A stretch of DNA of 64,000 nucleotides. It comes from Pinus tabuliformis. Taxonomy: Eukaryota > Streptophyta > Pinopsida > Pinales > Pinaceae. Numbering within the stretch: the first letter of the stretch is position 1; the number at the start of each line of letters is the position of its first letter. The notes under the pieces were generated by a model. It did not search any database. It was not told the DNA's origin and was given only the letters and a program-made list of their open reading frames with translations. Shown here piece after piece: positions 32,803 to 43,889 of this stretch. The position numbers were made by a program, and so were the translations under genes. The stretch is taken from assembly GCA_031772625.1 (NCBI GenBank), contig CM062819.1:823021503-823085502 (forward strand). Direction: 5' to 3'.

Positions 32803-34342
32803 GAGGGTCCTAGAAAAACAATGCCTAAGGTTGGGAGAAATGTCCGTAGTCAACATCTAGTTGGTGATTTATATTAAATAAGTGTTCTATACTTGTGTTT
32901 TCCTTAATGTGATTAAATATGTGTGATTTATATGTAGTGTGTTTGTTGTTATTTTAATAAATATGTTGCATTTGATTTCTTTGTTAATTATGCTTCAATT
33001 ATGCATGGTAGTATATAAACCAAATTAACGAGAATTGTAATCTCAAAACAAGAACTCTAGCCCAAAAATCCTCTATTTTTGTGCAAAAAACATGAAAAAA
33101 CACCCAAAAAACGAAAAATGTTGATGGTGCATCAACGTATTTTTTTGTCGGGGTGCTACATCAACATTTTTTTCCTACGAGTTAAAGTTCCAACATTGTT
33201 TAGCGACGATGTTAAAGATAAAATATCATGAGTAAAAAAAACTTAAAATTCCAACAATTTTTAGCCATGGCATTAAAGATAAAATATCACGACTTCCAAA
33301 AACTTCAAAATTCTAAATATTTTAAACCATGGCGTTAAAGATAAAATATCATGACTCCGACAAACCTTAAAATTTTGACATTTTTCAACTATGGAAGTAG
33401 AATCAAATATCACGAGTACAAATGACCTTAAGTTTTCAACATATTTCAACTATGACATTATTGACCAAATATTACGACTAAAAAAAACTTTAAAAATGAA
33501 TACTTAAATCAAAGAGTTATTATACTAAGAGTAATTTTTATTTTAAAGGATAAAAGTATAGCTCTTTTGAAATCATAGCGTAAAACAACTTGTCCCATTG
33601 CAATGTAAACTTAAAAATCAACCACCAAATTGAAATATCCCCTTTTTAAAGGGGTATTAAAATTGCAACATTTTTTTTAACCATGGTCTATTAAATCATA
33701 ACAATAAATAATATTATGAAAATATCACCATATAATTAAAAATTCAACATTAGTTCCTAATATTTTTTTTACTTTTAATCAAAATATCATACTAAGTAGA
33801 TTAAATGAAACATAAATTATTTCTCAAATTTATTGTTGCATTGTGGATATTTGAAACAAATGAATTCTTCATAATTAAAACACATAATCCAACAAACATA
33901 GAAATGACTCATAACTTCATGTAAGATCATATGTGCAAACATCATTTACATTAATGTCTTAGACGATTATTCAAAATTACTCATATGTTTTAACACACCA
34001 TCAAAATCTACAACATCTTTAGATGAATGATTGGATGCATATGGAAAAGACTCATATTCTTCTCTATCATCAGCTAGTGTCCCATCTAAGCTAGCTATTG
34101 GAAACACTTAGAGGGGGGTGAATCAATATTTCACTTCAATTAGTTAATTTTAAATTCATAGAGCATTAATTATCATTAACATTATATTAAAACAACACCA
34201 TTCAACAATGCACAAATCAAAGACAACACACAAGAGATTTTTAGGTGGAAACCCTTCTAGGAGAAAAACTATCGAACGCTTTTTAATATAGGACTTTAAA
34301 GATTACAACAATAAAAATATCCAACTTCCAAGATTCTCCAAC
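32803..34342. other. AT-rich DNA with a minisatellite, no gene seen
   Basis: Very AT-rich with many stops in all frames. The only structure I see is the repeat at 33183-33492. GAGGGGGGTGAATCA near 34110 is a motif I associate with some plant retroelement ends, but no element can be defined here. Confidence 0.45.
33183..33492. repeat. Diverged tandem repeat, period about 61-62 bp
   Basis: Five units are recognised by the recurring TTAAAGATAAAATATCATGA-like core at 33212, 33273 and 33335, with weaker versions near 33397 and 33458. Each is preceded by AAAATTCCAACA and CATGG-like sequence. Divergence rises from left to right. Confidence 0.75.
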
Positions 34343-34349
34343 TAAAACT

Positions 34350-34500
34350 TGAAGGAGGCTCTAGCCACCTGATTTATTAGCTCCCACTGAAAGGATGCTC
34401 CAACACCTTGGTTTACTAGCTCCAACTGGAAGGGTGCTCTAACGCCTTGGTTTTACCAATTCGTCTGAAATGACGCTCCAACACCCTGCACAGGATCCAA
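34350..34500. repeat. Short tandem repeat, period about 40 bp
   Basis: Four units share GCTCCAACACCTTGGTTTA-like sequence, beginning near 34357, 34395, 34435 and 34474, with increasing divergence at both ends. Confidence 0.65.
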
Positions 34501-34942
34501 CCTACCCTAGCACCATCTTGCCGCCCTACAGTGTTCTCAGGATCCAACTTGAAGGAGACCTCAATTTCCTCCTTGCGCCACCCTGCCACCGTATAGATAG
34601 AGGATGAAATAACAAGATATATACCACTAGTCACACTGATCAATCACTGCATTCACGACTCTAATATCTTCTTAGTCACTGCCATCAATGCACACTGTCA
34701 CTATACTGCCTCTACTTTTAGGGTAAAGGACTTATTGTTAGCTGATATACACACTTACCACAATACTACTTCTGCAATTTAAACCCTAGCTCAACATCCG
34801 ACAATTCATCAACATTCTCTACTCAAATTAAACACAAAATCTTCAAACATCTTTTTGCTATCCACACATAAAATCGATAACATATTAATCTTCAACAAAC
34901 TCTTTAATACTTGGTCCTCTGTTCTATAAAATTTTTGCACAA

Positions 34943-34960
34943 CTCTCTCTCTCTCTCTCT
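34943..34960. repeat. (CT)9 microsatellite
   Basis: An uninterrupted CTCTCT run, 18 bp, just left of the small-LTR element. Confidence 0.9.
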
Positions 34961-34972
34961 TTGTGACAATAG

Positions 34973-35109
34973 TGTTGGACACCTAATCTGTTAGGGTTAT
35001 GGTGATTAGTTATTAAAGTCAAAGAAACCTTGGAAGTTGAATCCAACAATTTCTAATATTGTATTTATATGTATGATATTCATAATGAAGGTTAAATTCA
35101 ATTCCAACA
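34973..35109 (+). repeat. 5' LTR of small-LTR element (137 bp)
   Basis: TGTTGGACACCTAATCTGTT to AATTCCAACA. The copy at 41057-41193 matches at about nine positions in ten by eye. Confidence 0.85.
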
Positions 35110-35110
35110 G

Positions 35111-35122
35111 TGATATCAGAGC
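35111..35122 (+). other. Primer-binding site (tRNA-iMet type)
   Basis: TGATATCAGAGC follows the LTR after one base. It differs at one position from the plant initiator-Met primer site TGGTATCAGAGC. Confidence 0.85.
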
Positions 35123-36777
35123 AGTGTTATATCTTCCATATTGGATAAGTTAAGCCATTAGTTTTTTTGCCTTATGCAAATATTTTAATACTCCCTTCCT
35201 ATCTCCACGCAAGCCCTATCTTTGTGGAAGACCAAGAGAGAGGCGACAAGGCTGGATTGGATTGGTGAATGGATCACAATTGGTGAGAGAATATTTTGAC
35301 TGCAAATTTTGATGAGTTGATCAATGTGCTACAAAGCTTTCAATGTTGTGTAATTCTTGGTGTCTTTTTCAATGATTTTTAATTTGATGGGTGATATATT
35401 ATTAATAAAAAGGTTGATTAGGGTTTGCATGTCTACAATGTTGAAAAATGTACAAGTTTCATAAAATGCATTTTGAGGAGTTCATTGCTTGCAAACACGT
35501 GATAAATACTAAGGGACCATTGACATTGTAGAATGGTGAAGTCGATGATGAACTCACAGTCGGAGCATAGGCACCATGTTAGAGAGATGGCCATGTTTGA
35601 TAAAATCAAGACCATTTTCTAGTTTGTCTTCCAGAGCTTCCTTTGCCTCTACTTGTGTAGAATATTTCTGCTGAAGCGAGAAGGTGCTGGATCATGAGCT
35701 TTAATTTCTAACACAAAATGCAATATTGATTTCTATAAATGTGAGGGTTGAGTCTTCTTATGTTTCTATGCTAGAATCCCATCTCTCCATTTATAAATAG
35801 ATAGATTTTCCTCTCACGCTTTCCTCTGACCAAGTCGATATGTTATGTATATGTATGTGTTAGTGCAAGCTGAGACTTCACACCCAGGTATCTATAGCAC
35901 AAAAACTAGTGTTGTACCTTCAACGGTTCATGTACCTTCCCAAGCTCACCAACGTGTCAACCAACAAGAAAGCCACTAAGAATATTTACATCCTGTTTGA
36001 TAGACGACTTTGGAATTGTTCTTTTATTCAATGTTTTGATATGGAAAAGCACTCATTAATTAAAAAAACTACTTTTAGCACCCACCTTCTATGAGTTGTT
36101 CATTGAACTTGTCAAACAAAATGACAATATATTTTAGCCCACTGAATTGGTCATATCATGTTCAAACTCACGACTTCTATCTCTCCGACTGGTGTTGAAA
36201 CCATGGATCCCTCTTTCACAGTGTAAGGCTGGTGTGGAGTTGTAATTAGAATTGGGTGTCCTCAATGTTTTTTCATTCTCGTAGCATGACCAGATTCAGA
36301 TACTTCATATATTTTTTTTATTTCAAGGCAATATAAAATATAGGGCTCTCTCTCTTGAACTTGGTCTGTTATCATGGATGCTAATAGCAAGTTGCAAGAT
36401 GGAAGGCCATGCTCAATTAGTGGTTTGAAGGCATCCAAATGCTTCGTTATTGTGGATTTTCACTTCTTGTTGTATCAAATCCACTGAAAGTCGAAATTAT
36501 TCAACACAGGAAGGTCGCGCCAAAGAAAAAGGAAGAAACATTTCCATGTTATCCAAAATATCTTCCCATCAACAATTTCAATATTTTTGAAAATTGAATC
36601 CGAGTATTGGAGACAATGCAAAGTTCTGGTCGAGTTCAGTTTAATTTATTTGATGTTGATGTCAACAACCCAGAGGATTCCAACACAAGAATGAACTTCA
36701 TGAATGAGAATCACATCTTCTAGCTCTTGTTCAAGACATCGTTGCAATACTTTATCATTATTATGGATATTGGAAGA
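35123..36777. other. Interior of small-LTR element, left part, no ORF identified
   Basis: I find no conserved protein motif on either strand here. Stops are dense. It lies between the primer site and the LINE-type insertion. Confidence 0.45.
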
Positions 36778-37289
36778 ATTTTTTTTCCTGTAGAAAAAAG
36801 TCGTAATTTTATTCATATGAAAAAAATTACATTTTTTAGATGCTTAAAGCATATGCATGTGAATTGTTCCTATAACCAGGAAACAAAAGAATACAAAACA
36901 AAGAAAAGAGATAAGTAAAGATCCAGCTGGCCTATGCTTTCTTGCCTTTCTTCTTCTCCACTCTTCGCCAACCACTAGTGTTGGGAGTGGGAGCAATAAT
37001 GGCAAGCTGGTTTTCCATTGTATTCATTGGTTGTTCCTTGTCAGATTCTGATCCCACCATGTGGTATTTTTATGCCACCTTCTTCCAGTTGATATACTTG
37101 TTGCTGTTTCATATTGTATTGCCCCAAGTTAGTCTCCCGGGTATAATCTTCTTGTGTGTTTTCCTGTTCCATTTGTGTTCCTGTAGGTTTTGTCTTCAAA
37201 TCTTCTTCTTCCAGTGGTTCGGTATGCTGCCAACCTTTGGGCTTTTTCTGTTGTTTCTTGTTCCCTTTGGGCTCCTTCCTAGCCAATGG

Positions 37290-37331
37290 GCAGGTGTATT
37301 GGAGGTGCCCTGTTTGCAGGCATCCGCGGCA
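37290..37331 (-). other. CCHC zinc knuckle in LINE-type ORF1
   Basis: CRGCLQTGHLQYTC fits C-x2-C-x4-H-x4-C exactly, at the usual place after DYENTAFRC-like residues of the DUF4283 domain. Nucleic-acid binding is the expected role. Confidence 0.85.
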
Positions 37332-38018
37332 TCTGAAAGCTGTGTTTTCATAATCGAGCGGTTGTGTCCACAGTGAATTATTGAAATTCAGTGTGATGTG
37401 ATCTGGTAGCCCCTGACTCAGATCCACTTCTACACATATTCTGGCAAATGTGAAGATTCCCCGAATAGCTCTATCTTCATCTGCTTTTAGGAATTTCCCC
37501 AAGGAGTTCCCAATGGCTATTAAGACTTTGCGATGCCAAAAATGTAGTGGGAGGTTATGTAGCCTTACCCACACTGGCATTGTTGAAACTACCATGGTAT
37601 TGGCATCGAAATCTGGGAACCAAGGGGTGATGAAGAGGCCGGCATTGCCCCAAAACCAAGGCCCTTGATTGATGATGTTTTCTCGTTCTTGTTCTGTGTT
37701 GAATCTAACTATGAAAAACCCCTTTGGGCATAGGTAAATTTCACAGTTGGATGACTAGTTGGCAAAGATCCATTGATGCAGTGCATCTGATCTTGGCCAG
37801 TAACCATTAAATCTACAGATGACAGCATTTTGGGTTAAATCTGTGTGTAGATCAGTTACCTCTGGCAGGGTTACTGTAAGCATTGGAGCTTTCGGCTTCT
37901 GTTCCACGATGTAGGGGCCTGGTAGCTCTAATGTTGGTGCTGGTTTGTTCTGCATTTGTTCCTTCCCTTTGACTGCATCACGAAAGGAGCCTGAAGTTTT
38001 AGAACTGGCTCCCTTGCA

Positions 38019-38243
38019 ACCGCCCCACAATCTTAGATTTAGTATGATAGTTGAATCGTTGATGACGCCATAGTCCTGTAGCATGTGATTGTCCTGTAGG
38101 TTGTGTCCTGTATATATCAGGTTTTGGTATTCTGTTGGGGTTTTGAGTTTTTTCTGAATCTCCTTTTTCAATTCTTGAATGCTCGTCCCCTTGCTGATCT
38201 GGAGGCAGTAATGTCTTCCTTCTATTGATTTGATAAAAATTTT
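38019..38243 (-). other. Ubiquitin-like domain (75 residues) in ORF1
   Basis: The minus-strand segment runs from KIFIKSIEGRHYCLQIS to NLRLWGG and is colinear with ubiquitin over almost its whole length without gaps. About a third of residues are identical by eye. It keeps the IFIK start, the IQELKKEIQ helix, the NLIYTGHNLQD and LQDYGVINDSTI blocks, and ends RLWGG where ubiquitin ends RLRGG. The Gly-Gly is followed by more protein (CKGASSK), as in ubiquitin fusions that can be cleaved. Lys at the position of ubiquitin Lys48 is not conserved (His-Asn in that loop). Whether it is cleaved or serves only as a fold is unknown. Confidence 0.85.
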
Positions 38244-39210
38244 CCTCAGATCTTGCTCCATATATGGGGGATTGACCTTGTCTAGGTCTCGATCTATTGG
38301 ATCTAACTTCTCTGAGTGTCCAAGAGCACCACACAGCGTGAGATTCTGTCCATGCCTTGTTATCCCTTGCTCAGGTTTGCCGAGGTCGTCGACCAAAGGC
38401 CCAATACCCTCTTTTATCAAGAAGGCCCGGATCTCCTGTTGTCTGGCGGTTTTGGCAAGATAAACCCCTGCCCTAAGTCTAGCCTCCTCCCATTCTTTGT
38501 CACAGTTCTCCACCCTTTCTTCCCATTCTTCGTGCTGTGGTAAACCGTGGGATCGAAGAGATAAGAGCAGATATGTCCTCCTCTAGGTCGGATCCGCTAA
38601 GGAGGTCTCTGATATTGTGTGATTAGGCCAAGCCAATACCCAATCTGTAACAATATGCACTAGTTCTAGGATATTGTTGCCTATCGCCACGAAATAGGTC
38701 AGATTCCTCCACAAAGAGGGTTGATCGGCCATAATGGAACCGAAATCTGTGTCTAAGCTTCCAAGAAGTCGTTCATGAATAAGACTATCAGTCTTCCCAG
38801 TTAATCCTCCTTTGTGTTTTATCTCAAATACGGTGGATCTGCAGAGGGTAAAGCCAGATCTAGTATATGCGTCCGGATTTGACCAATGTGTGGATAGATC
38901 TAACTTCTGGGAGCTCAAATCTGATAGGAATAGCATCTGATTGGCATGGCATGCGTATCCTTTTTTAGATCTGCTGTGTGGGCATCTAGTCCCCGTCCCG
39001 AAATCTTCGATGAAGCCCAGATCATTGGATAGAAGAGCTACCTCTGCGCGTAACCCTGCTTTGGGAGCTACACCTATGCGTAAACTCGCTTCTATTGCTC
39101 TGGCCATCCTTTGCTCCTTCGAAGATCGAGGAAGAATTTTATTTAGTAGCACCGAAGATTTCATGAGGAAGACGAGCTTCAACATCCGGGTAGTCAATGG
39201 GAATGTTTAG

Positions 39211-40090
39211 GCAGTTACATAAAGAAGCACTCTTTGTCAAGCAAAGATGAAAATGGCCATTCATGTAGTTGTGAACATTGTTATGTATGCTCTTAAACTT
39301 CATTGGATTTTCTAAGAGTCTGATCAAAAGTTGTGATCAGATTCAAGAAGGAACATTTGAAATATTTCTGTTTTGAAGACAAACAAATAAGAGGGAGATT
39401 CAAAGTTAAGAGGTCGATTCTATGCTTGCCAAATCTGCACTGAAGCAATCTGATATGCAATGTTGTGCATTATAAAATAAATCACTTATTGTTGAACTAT
39501 CTGTGATGGATAACTAATGTTAGAGAGTAGTGCTTTCAATTGCAACGATTAGACTCAAATCCAAACCCAGAAGATACATTTCCTAGAAGATACATTTGTT
39601 TGTTGTCACACAGAGAAGTCTATGTCATGCATTTTGAAAGACAATGCACCACTACCCTTTCATTCCAACAACCATTTTAATGGAAGGTGTTATCTGCAAT
39701 ACTCAAGCTATCCAATGAATTTTCTTCTCAGGTTTGGTTTTTAATGAACATTGTCATTTCATGAGAGTCATACATGTACCTATCAGATTGATTCGAGTTT
39801 GTCTCATGGTTTTTAAATTGTATTCAATAATATCTATCTTGTCCTCTACTATTGTTCTTGAGGATTGGTTCAAATTGGTCACTTGTTGAATTTTCATTGT
39901 AAGTGGGTGCATTTTTGGCTGAAGCTGACACCCTTTTCTCAAAATTGATTACAAGTGTTTTATTTGTGTTCTAACAAAATGGCCAATTTTGAGGGAATAT
40001 TAGATTTATTGAATACTCTAATGATCTCCACTATTCATAACATAATCATAATCATAATCAACAAGGACACTATATCTAACATATGAACTT
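39211..40090 (+). other. Interior of small-LTR element, right part
   Basis: Element-internal DNA between the LINE-type insertion and the gag knuckle. Weak open frames only; a gag N-terminus would be expected here but I could not recognise one. Confidence 0.4.
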
Positions 40091-40099
40091 GTTTACAAA

Positions 40100-40740
40100 A
40101 TGTTTAAGACAAGATTGAGTTTTTGGAGCTTGAGTCACAACTACAATGAGATGAACTACAACAAAAGGGTCAGGATTTTGAACTGGTTCTTGTTTAGAAC
40201 AACTCCCTGTTTGATCCTGACTCCCATCAACAATCATAGATTAATGAAAATAATGTGGCAATTTCAAGATAAAATTTGCATAAACATGCAAATGTTTAGC
40301 CTTCACTTCCCAAGCCCATCATCAGAACTTGGGAATAAGTTGTTAACAATAGGAAAAAAACTAGTCTTGGATATGAAATGGATGCATCCTTTCATATTCC
40401 AAACTATTCCAAGCCCATATAGTTTCATAATATTGGGTTTCTTCGGGATGATTCATCTTCACTTGTTCCTGTTCCAGAACCACAACAGATTTTTAGATGC
40501 CAACATTGTGATCGCATTGGCCATGTGAAATATCAATGTTTTGATCTTCACCCTTGTTAGGATTGTGGTAAACACACTCACCATTCAATCAATTTCCACA
40601 TCCTAGATCTAGAGTCATCCATAGCCAGTTTCAAAGTTGTAGCCAGAGACAGATTCATGTTCCATGAGAATGATTTTTGGTTGGTGGCCTGCCTTAAGCC
40701 ACCACTTGCAAAAGACTTCAGTTTATCCTACATTAGTTTG
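40100..40740 (+). pseudogene. gag remnant with CCHC knuckle
   Basis: The plus strand contains IFRCQHCDRIGHVKYQC (knuckle codons 40498-40539), a perfect C-x2-C-x4-H-x4-C zinc knuckle. Residues FDLHPC and a TAG follow, then an in-frame DCGKHTHHSINFH. A knuckle of this type with a preceding Pro/Gln-rich segment (PVPEPQQ) is usual for LTR-element gag. The upstream part is open in a different frame (40100-40528), so there is a frameshift. No pol follows; the purine tract comes about 500 bp later. Confidence 0.6.
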
Positions 40741-41042
40741 ATGTCATCTTCAAACCGACATCAGTTTGTGGTCATCTTTTAACCATTATCAGGGAGCACT
40801 TGCATTAGTAGAAGAATTCAACTCCTAGCGAGATTCAGAATTGTTCGAGAAATTGCTTCAAGCTTTAGTTACAGAGTTGGTGGTAAGCCTTAAACCACCA
40901 TCGATAGAGACCTTGATTTCTCCCACCTCATTTGGTTTATGGTCTTCCTTAAACCACCTTTTTTAAAGAGCTCATTCAACCATTGGTTGTCATGAATTTT
41001 TTCACTTTAGCTCTGTTCTTGGACTCATATACACCCCTTCAG

Positions 41043-41056
41043 ATTGAGGGGAGGAA
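41043..41056 (+). other. Polypurine tract of small-LTR element
   Basis: ATTGAGGGGAGGAA directly precedes the right LTR, in the position and form of an LTR-retrotransposon plus-strand primer. Confidence 0.85.
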
Positions 41057-41193
41057 TGTTGGACACCTATTCCGTTAGGGTTATGGTGATTAGTTATTAA
41101 AGTCCAAGAAACCTTTGAAGTTGAATCCAACATTTTCTATGCTGTATTTATATGTCCAATATTCATAATGATAGTTGAATTCAATTCCAAAAA
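41057..41193 (+). repeat. 3' LTR of small-LTR element
   Basis: Starts TGTTGGACACCTATTCCGTT and matches 34973-35109. The terminal CA is mutated to AA, so the exact end is uncertain by one or two bases. Confidence 0.8.
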
Positions 41194-43889
41194 AGTAGAA
41201 TGGGTGAAACCCTAGTAGTATACCAATGTCCACTATCAAATCCTAATGGTAGTAGACATACAACAACAACATTCTCATAATCTTTGCTATACACTACATC
41301 TAGAACCACTATACATACTCTGACTTAACAACCTTTCTAACATCACTCAACAATAAATTCCACTTTTAACCTTAGTGGCATCATCATCAAGCACTAACAA
41401 TACCCATTTAACACATCTCAACAACATGTTAATCACTCTATGCTCAAACCCTATGACATAATACATCTTTGACAAACTCATCATATCATGCTTGATGACA
41501 ACAATAATCCAATTATGAAAGGTATACTTTATCAATCCCTACATCATATGCTCAAAACATCACATCACTGTGAACTGGTGGTCATAGCACGCAACTTTAG
41601 CCATGAATACTGACTTTGTCTTACACTTAAATCCAATTTCTGATATGACAACTCTTGTTCAACACATAAGCAACAATCATAATCTCACTCAACATCAACA
41701 CCTCAATATCACTGCAATTATCCTTATCAACAACTCATCTAACAAATATCACATGGCATATCTCTAGTAGTAAAATATTCATCAAGCACCATAATAATTC
41801 ACTCACGTGAAGCAATACATACTTATCCTCGTAAGCATTATGTTAACAATAATATAATAATAGATATCCTCATCAACACTGATTGTACCGGGAGATATCT
41901 CTGTGGAAAACTTTGTCAGAAAGTCATACCTTATATGATGACGAGAAGCTCAAACATCTCAATAAAATTTCTCCCTTACTCTATGTTATCGTGATCTTTG
42001 TCACATTTCTTACTCACAACAATAGTATTGTTAGCCTTATCGCATTACACCACCACTCAAGATTTCTACATCTTTCATCACAATGTAAACGTTTGTACTT
42101 GGAAATAACATTAAAATAACATCAAAAGTTAGTCCTTACACATATTCAAATTCAACCTCACATTCCTTACTCACAACAATAGTATTGTTAGCCTTATTGC
42201 ATTACACCACCACTCAAGATTTCTACATCTGTCATCACAATGTAAACCTTTGTACTTGGAAATAACATTAGAATAGCATCAAAAGTTAGTCCTTACACAT
42301 ACTCAAATTCAACCTCTTTCTAATAGCTTGAAGTGCCTTTTTTCTGCAGTTGATTATAGGCCTAAACACATCCTAGAACTGTGGGAAGAATAGGCCTTTC
42401 CCTTGACCATATTAGGGTTCCTTCTACAGCCTATGAGAGGCCCTTAAACAAGCTCAGACCAACCTAAAAGCCAACTCGAATATAACTTAAATTATCCTGA
42501 TATAAATCCTAGAAAATTCTCAAAATTTGCCTCAGAAATACTTCAATTTGGCAAAGATTGGCTTCAGATAACCTGTCTTAGAGGGTCCAAAATGGCCTTA
42601 GGAAACTTGCTTTAGAGGGTCTAAAATGGCACAAAGATTGGTCTCAGAATGGGGGCTAAAATTTGACCTCAGGAGGGGGTTGAATTAGGCCTTAGACCAA
42701 AGCCGAGATTGGCCTTAGAAACATTCTTAGGATATCTATAACATCCGAGCTCAAAACATGTGTGAATTAGCCTTATTTATCCCACAAAGTAACCTCAAAC
42801 AAATGCAAAAATATGTGTTGTATATGGCCGCAGAATCTGTAATAAACCCAACCAAAAGTCAACAAGAAAATATAAACAATACAAGCCCAAAACCGTTAAA
42901 AACTCAACCGTTCCTTGAATATACGTTTTGCTCCTAGCCTCAGAGGATAATCACTTAATATATGCATGCAAGTGTGTGCTTGATGGAGGAAATTCGAGAT
43001 CATATATATAATGGAAGAAGGGGCTGAACAGGGGGGCCAACATGCCCATAAAACATGAAGCTGAACTAACAAAAAAATCCAAAAAAAACATTTTTTGAAG
43101 GGTGCCAACCTGATCTCTAGCAAAAAGATTTTAATTAGAGGCCGACTTGACAATAATCATAGAAAATGATGCATAATTCTAAATATTGTTTTATCCCACC
43201 CTATGATCAAATATTGACGCTGATTTGGGAAAGAATAATCCTTATTTGGAGGGAAGATAAAACCATACAATAATAAACAAAATTATTTCAACATCTGTCC
43301 AATCATCAAGCCGAATTTCAATACAATTTGAGGCTTCTTGATCACACATATGGGGCACTAGCTTTGATTGAGCATATCACATCAACCATGAGTATTTATG
43401 AGGAATTCCACCTACTATTTGAATCAACACGATGAGGAGAATTAAATGAAGATGGCCTTTCCTTCAAATTTATTAATCTTCACATCCAAATTTCTCATCA
43501 AACATGGGGCATCATGGCTACACTGCATGAGCTCCTCATCCTTCAAGGGTTTCTTAACTAGTGGGGCTTCCAATCAATTCCATCCATAGACAAATATTAA
43601 GAGCGTTCAAAGAGAACATTAGCATCAATGAAGACACCATTCAACATCAACATGTATTCCCACCATTTCAGATGTAAAAAGTCATTTAGATTTATGGCTT
43701 GGTTGAGAAGACTCCCATCTTAACACTATTTCTTGAGGTAGAAACATATTGATAATCTCTATGGTCATGAAGTGAAGAGTTCCTCTCTTTTTTAAATTAA
43801 ATTCATAAACAAGCATGTTAACATACTCCAATTTTAACAGGTTAGTGTGGTGATTATTTATATTTGGTTTTTTTTTCTTCTTCTGATTT
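41194..43889. other. AT-rich intergenic DNA with a tandem duplication
   Basis: No gene recognised. It holds the 157-bp duplication at 42005-42318 and, near 42570-42625, two copies of TTAGAGGGTC(C/T)AAAATGGC within a GGCCTTAG-rich segment. Confidence 0.45.
42005..42318. repeat. 157-bp tandem duplication
   Basis: Copies at about 42005-42161 and 42162-42318 both contain TTACTCACAACAATAGTATT and end around AAATTCAACCTC. They differ at only a handful of positions, so the duplication is recent relative to the surrounding decay. Confidence 0.9.

Larger units (their letters stand above)
37041..39197 (-). pseudogene. LINE-type ORF1 with ubiquitin-like domain, DUF4283 and CCHC knuckle
   Basis: One minus-strand reading frame of about 719 codons, interrupted only by two TAG codons (38583-38585 and 37755-37757). 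The first 205 codons (39197-38586) have no known motif. Then comes a nearly complete ubiquitin-like domain (38243-38019, see separate entry). After a linker lies a DUF4283-type RNA-binding domain spanning the second TAG (about 37800-37300), with VWVRLHNLPLHFWHRKVL and ARICVEVDLSQGLPD. A zinc knuckle CRGCLQTGHLQYTC (C-x2-C-x4-H-x4-C, 37290-37331) follows and then a Gln/Glu/Lys-rich tail. The frame is lost near 37041; a shifted frame ends KKKGKKA at about 36924. DUF4283 plus CCHC is the usual ORF1 of plant L1-type LINEs; the ubiquitin-like part is unusual. Confidence 0.8.
36778..39210 (-). mobile_element. LINE-type insertion carrying ORF1 only (minus strand)
   Basis: On the minus strand this block holds an ORF1 (39197 down to about 36921), a short 3' untranslated part and an A-rich end. 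On the plus strand that end reads TTTTTTTTCCTGTAGAAAAAA at about 36779. The same end (TTTTTTTTTCCTAAGAAAAAAA) is found at 48264 next to a LINE ORF2, which links the two insertions to one family. No endonuclease or RT is present, so it is either a deleted LINE or a retroposed ORF1 transcript. The 5' limit near 39210 is approximate and I could not identify target duplications. Confidence 0.6.
34973..41193 (+). mobile_element. Small-LTR non-autonomous retrotransposon (TR-GAG-like)
   Basis: Direct repeats of about 137 bp at 34973-35109 and 41057-41193 start TGTTGGACACCTA. The left copy ends CAACA; the right has lost the CA. A primer site (TGATATCAGAGC) follows the left repeat and a purine tract (TTGAGGGGAGGAA) precedes the right one, which proves an LTR element. 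AATAG before and AGTAG after are a probable target duplication with one change. The interior has a gag-type CCHC knuckle at 40498-40539 but no protease, integrase, RT or RNase H that I can find. About 2.4 kb of the interior is a nested LINE-type insertion on the other strand. This matches the layout of non-autonomous terminal-repeat elements with only gag. Confidence 0.75.

Noticed and set aside
36942-37376. Plus-strand 144-codon open frame with hydrophobic segments
   Set aside because: It is the shadow of the DUF4283/CCHC ORF1 on the minus strand.
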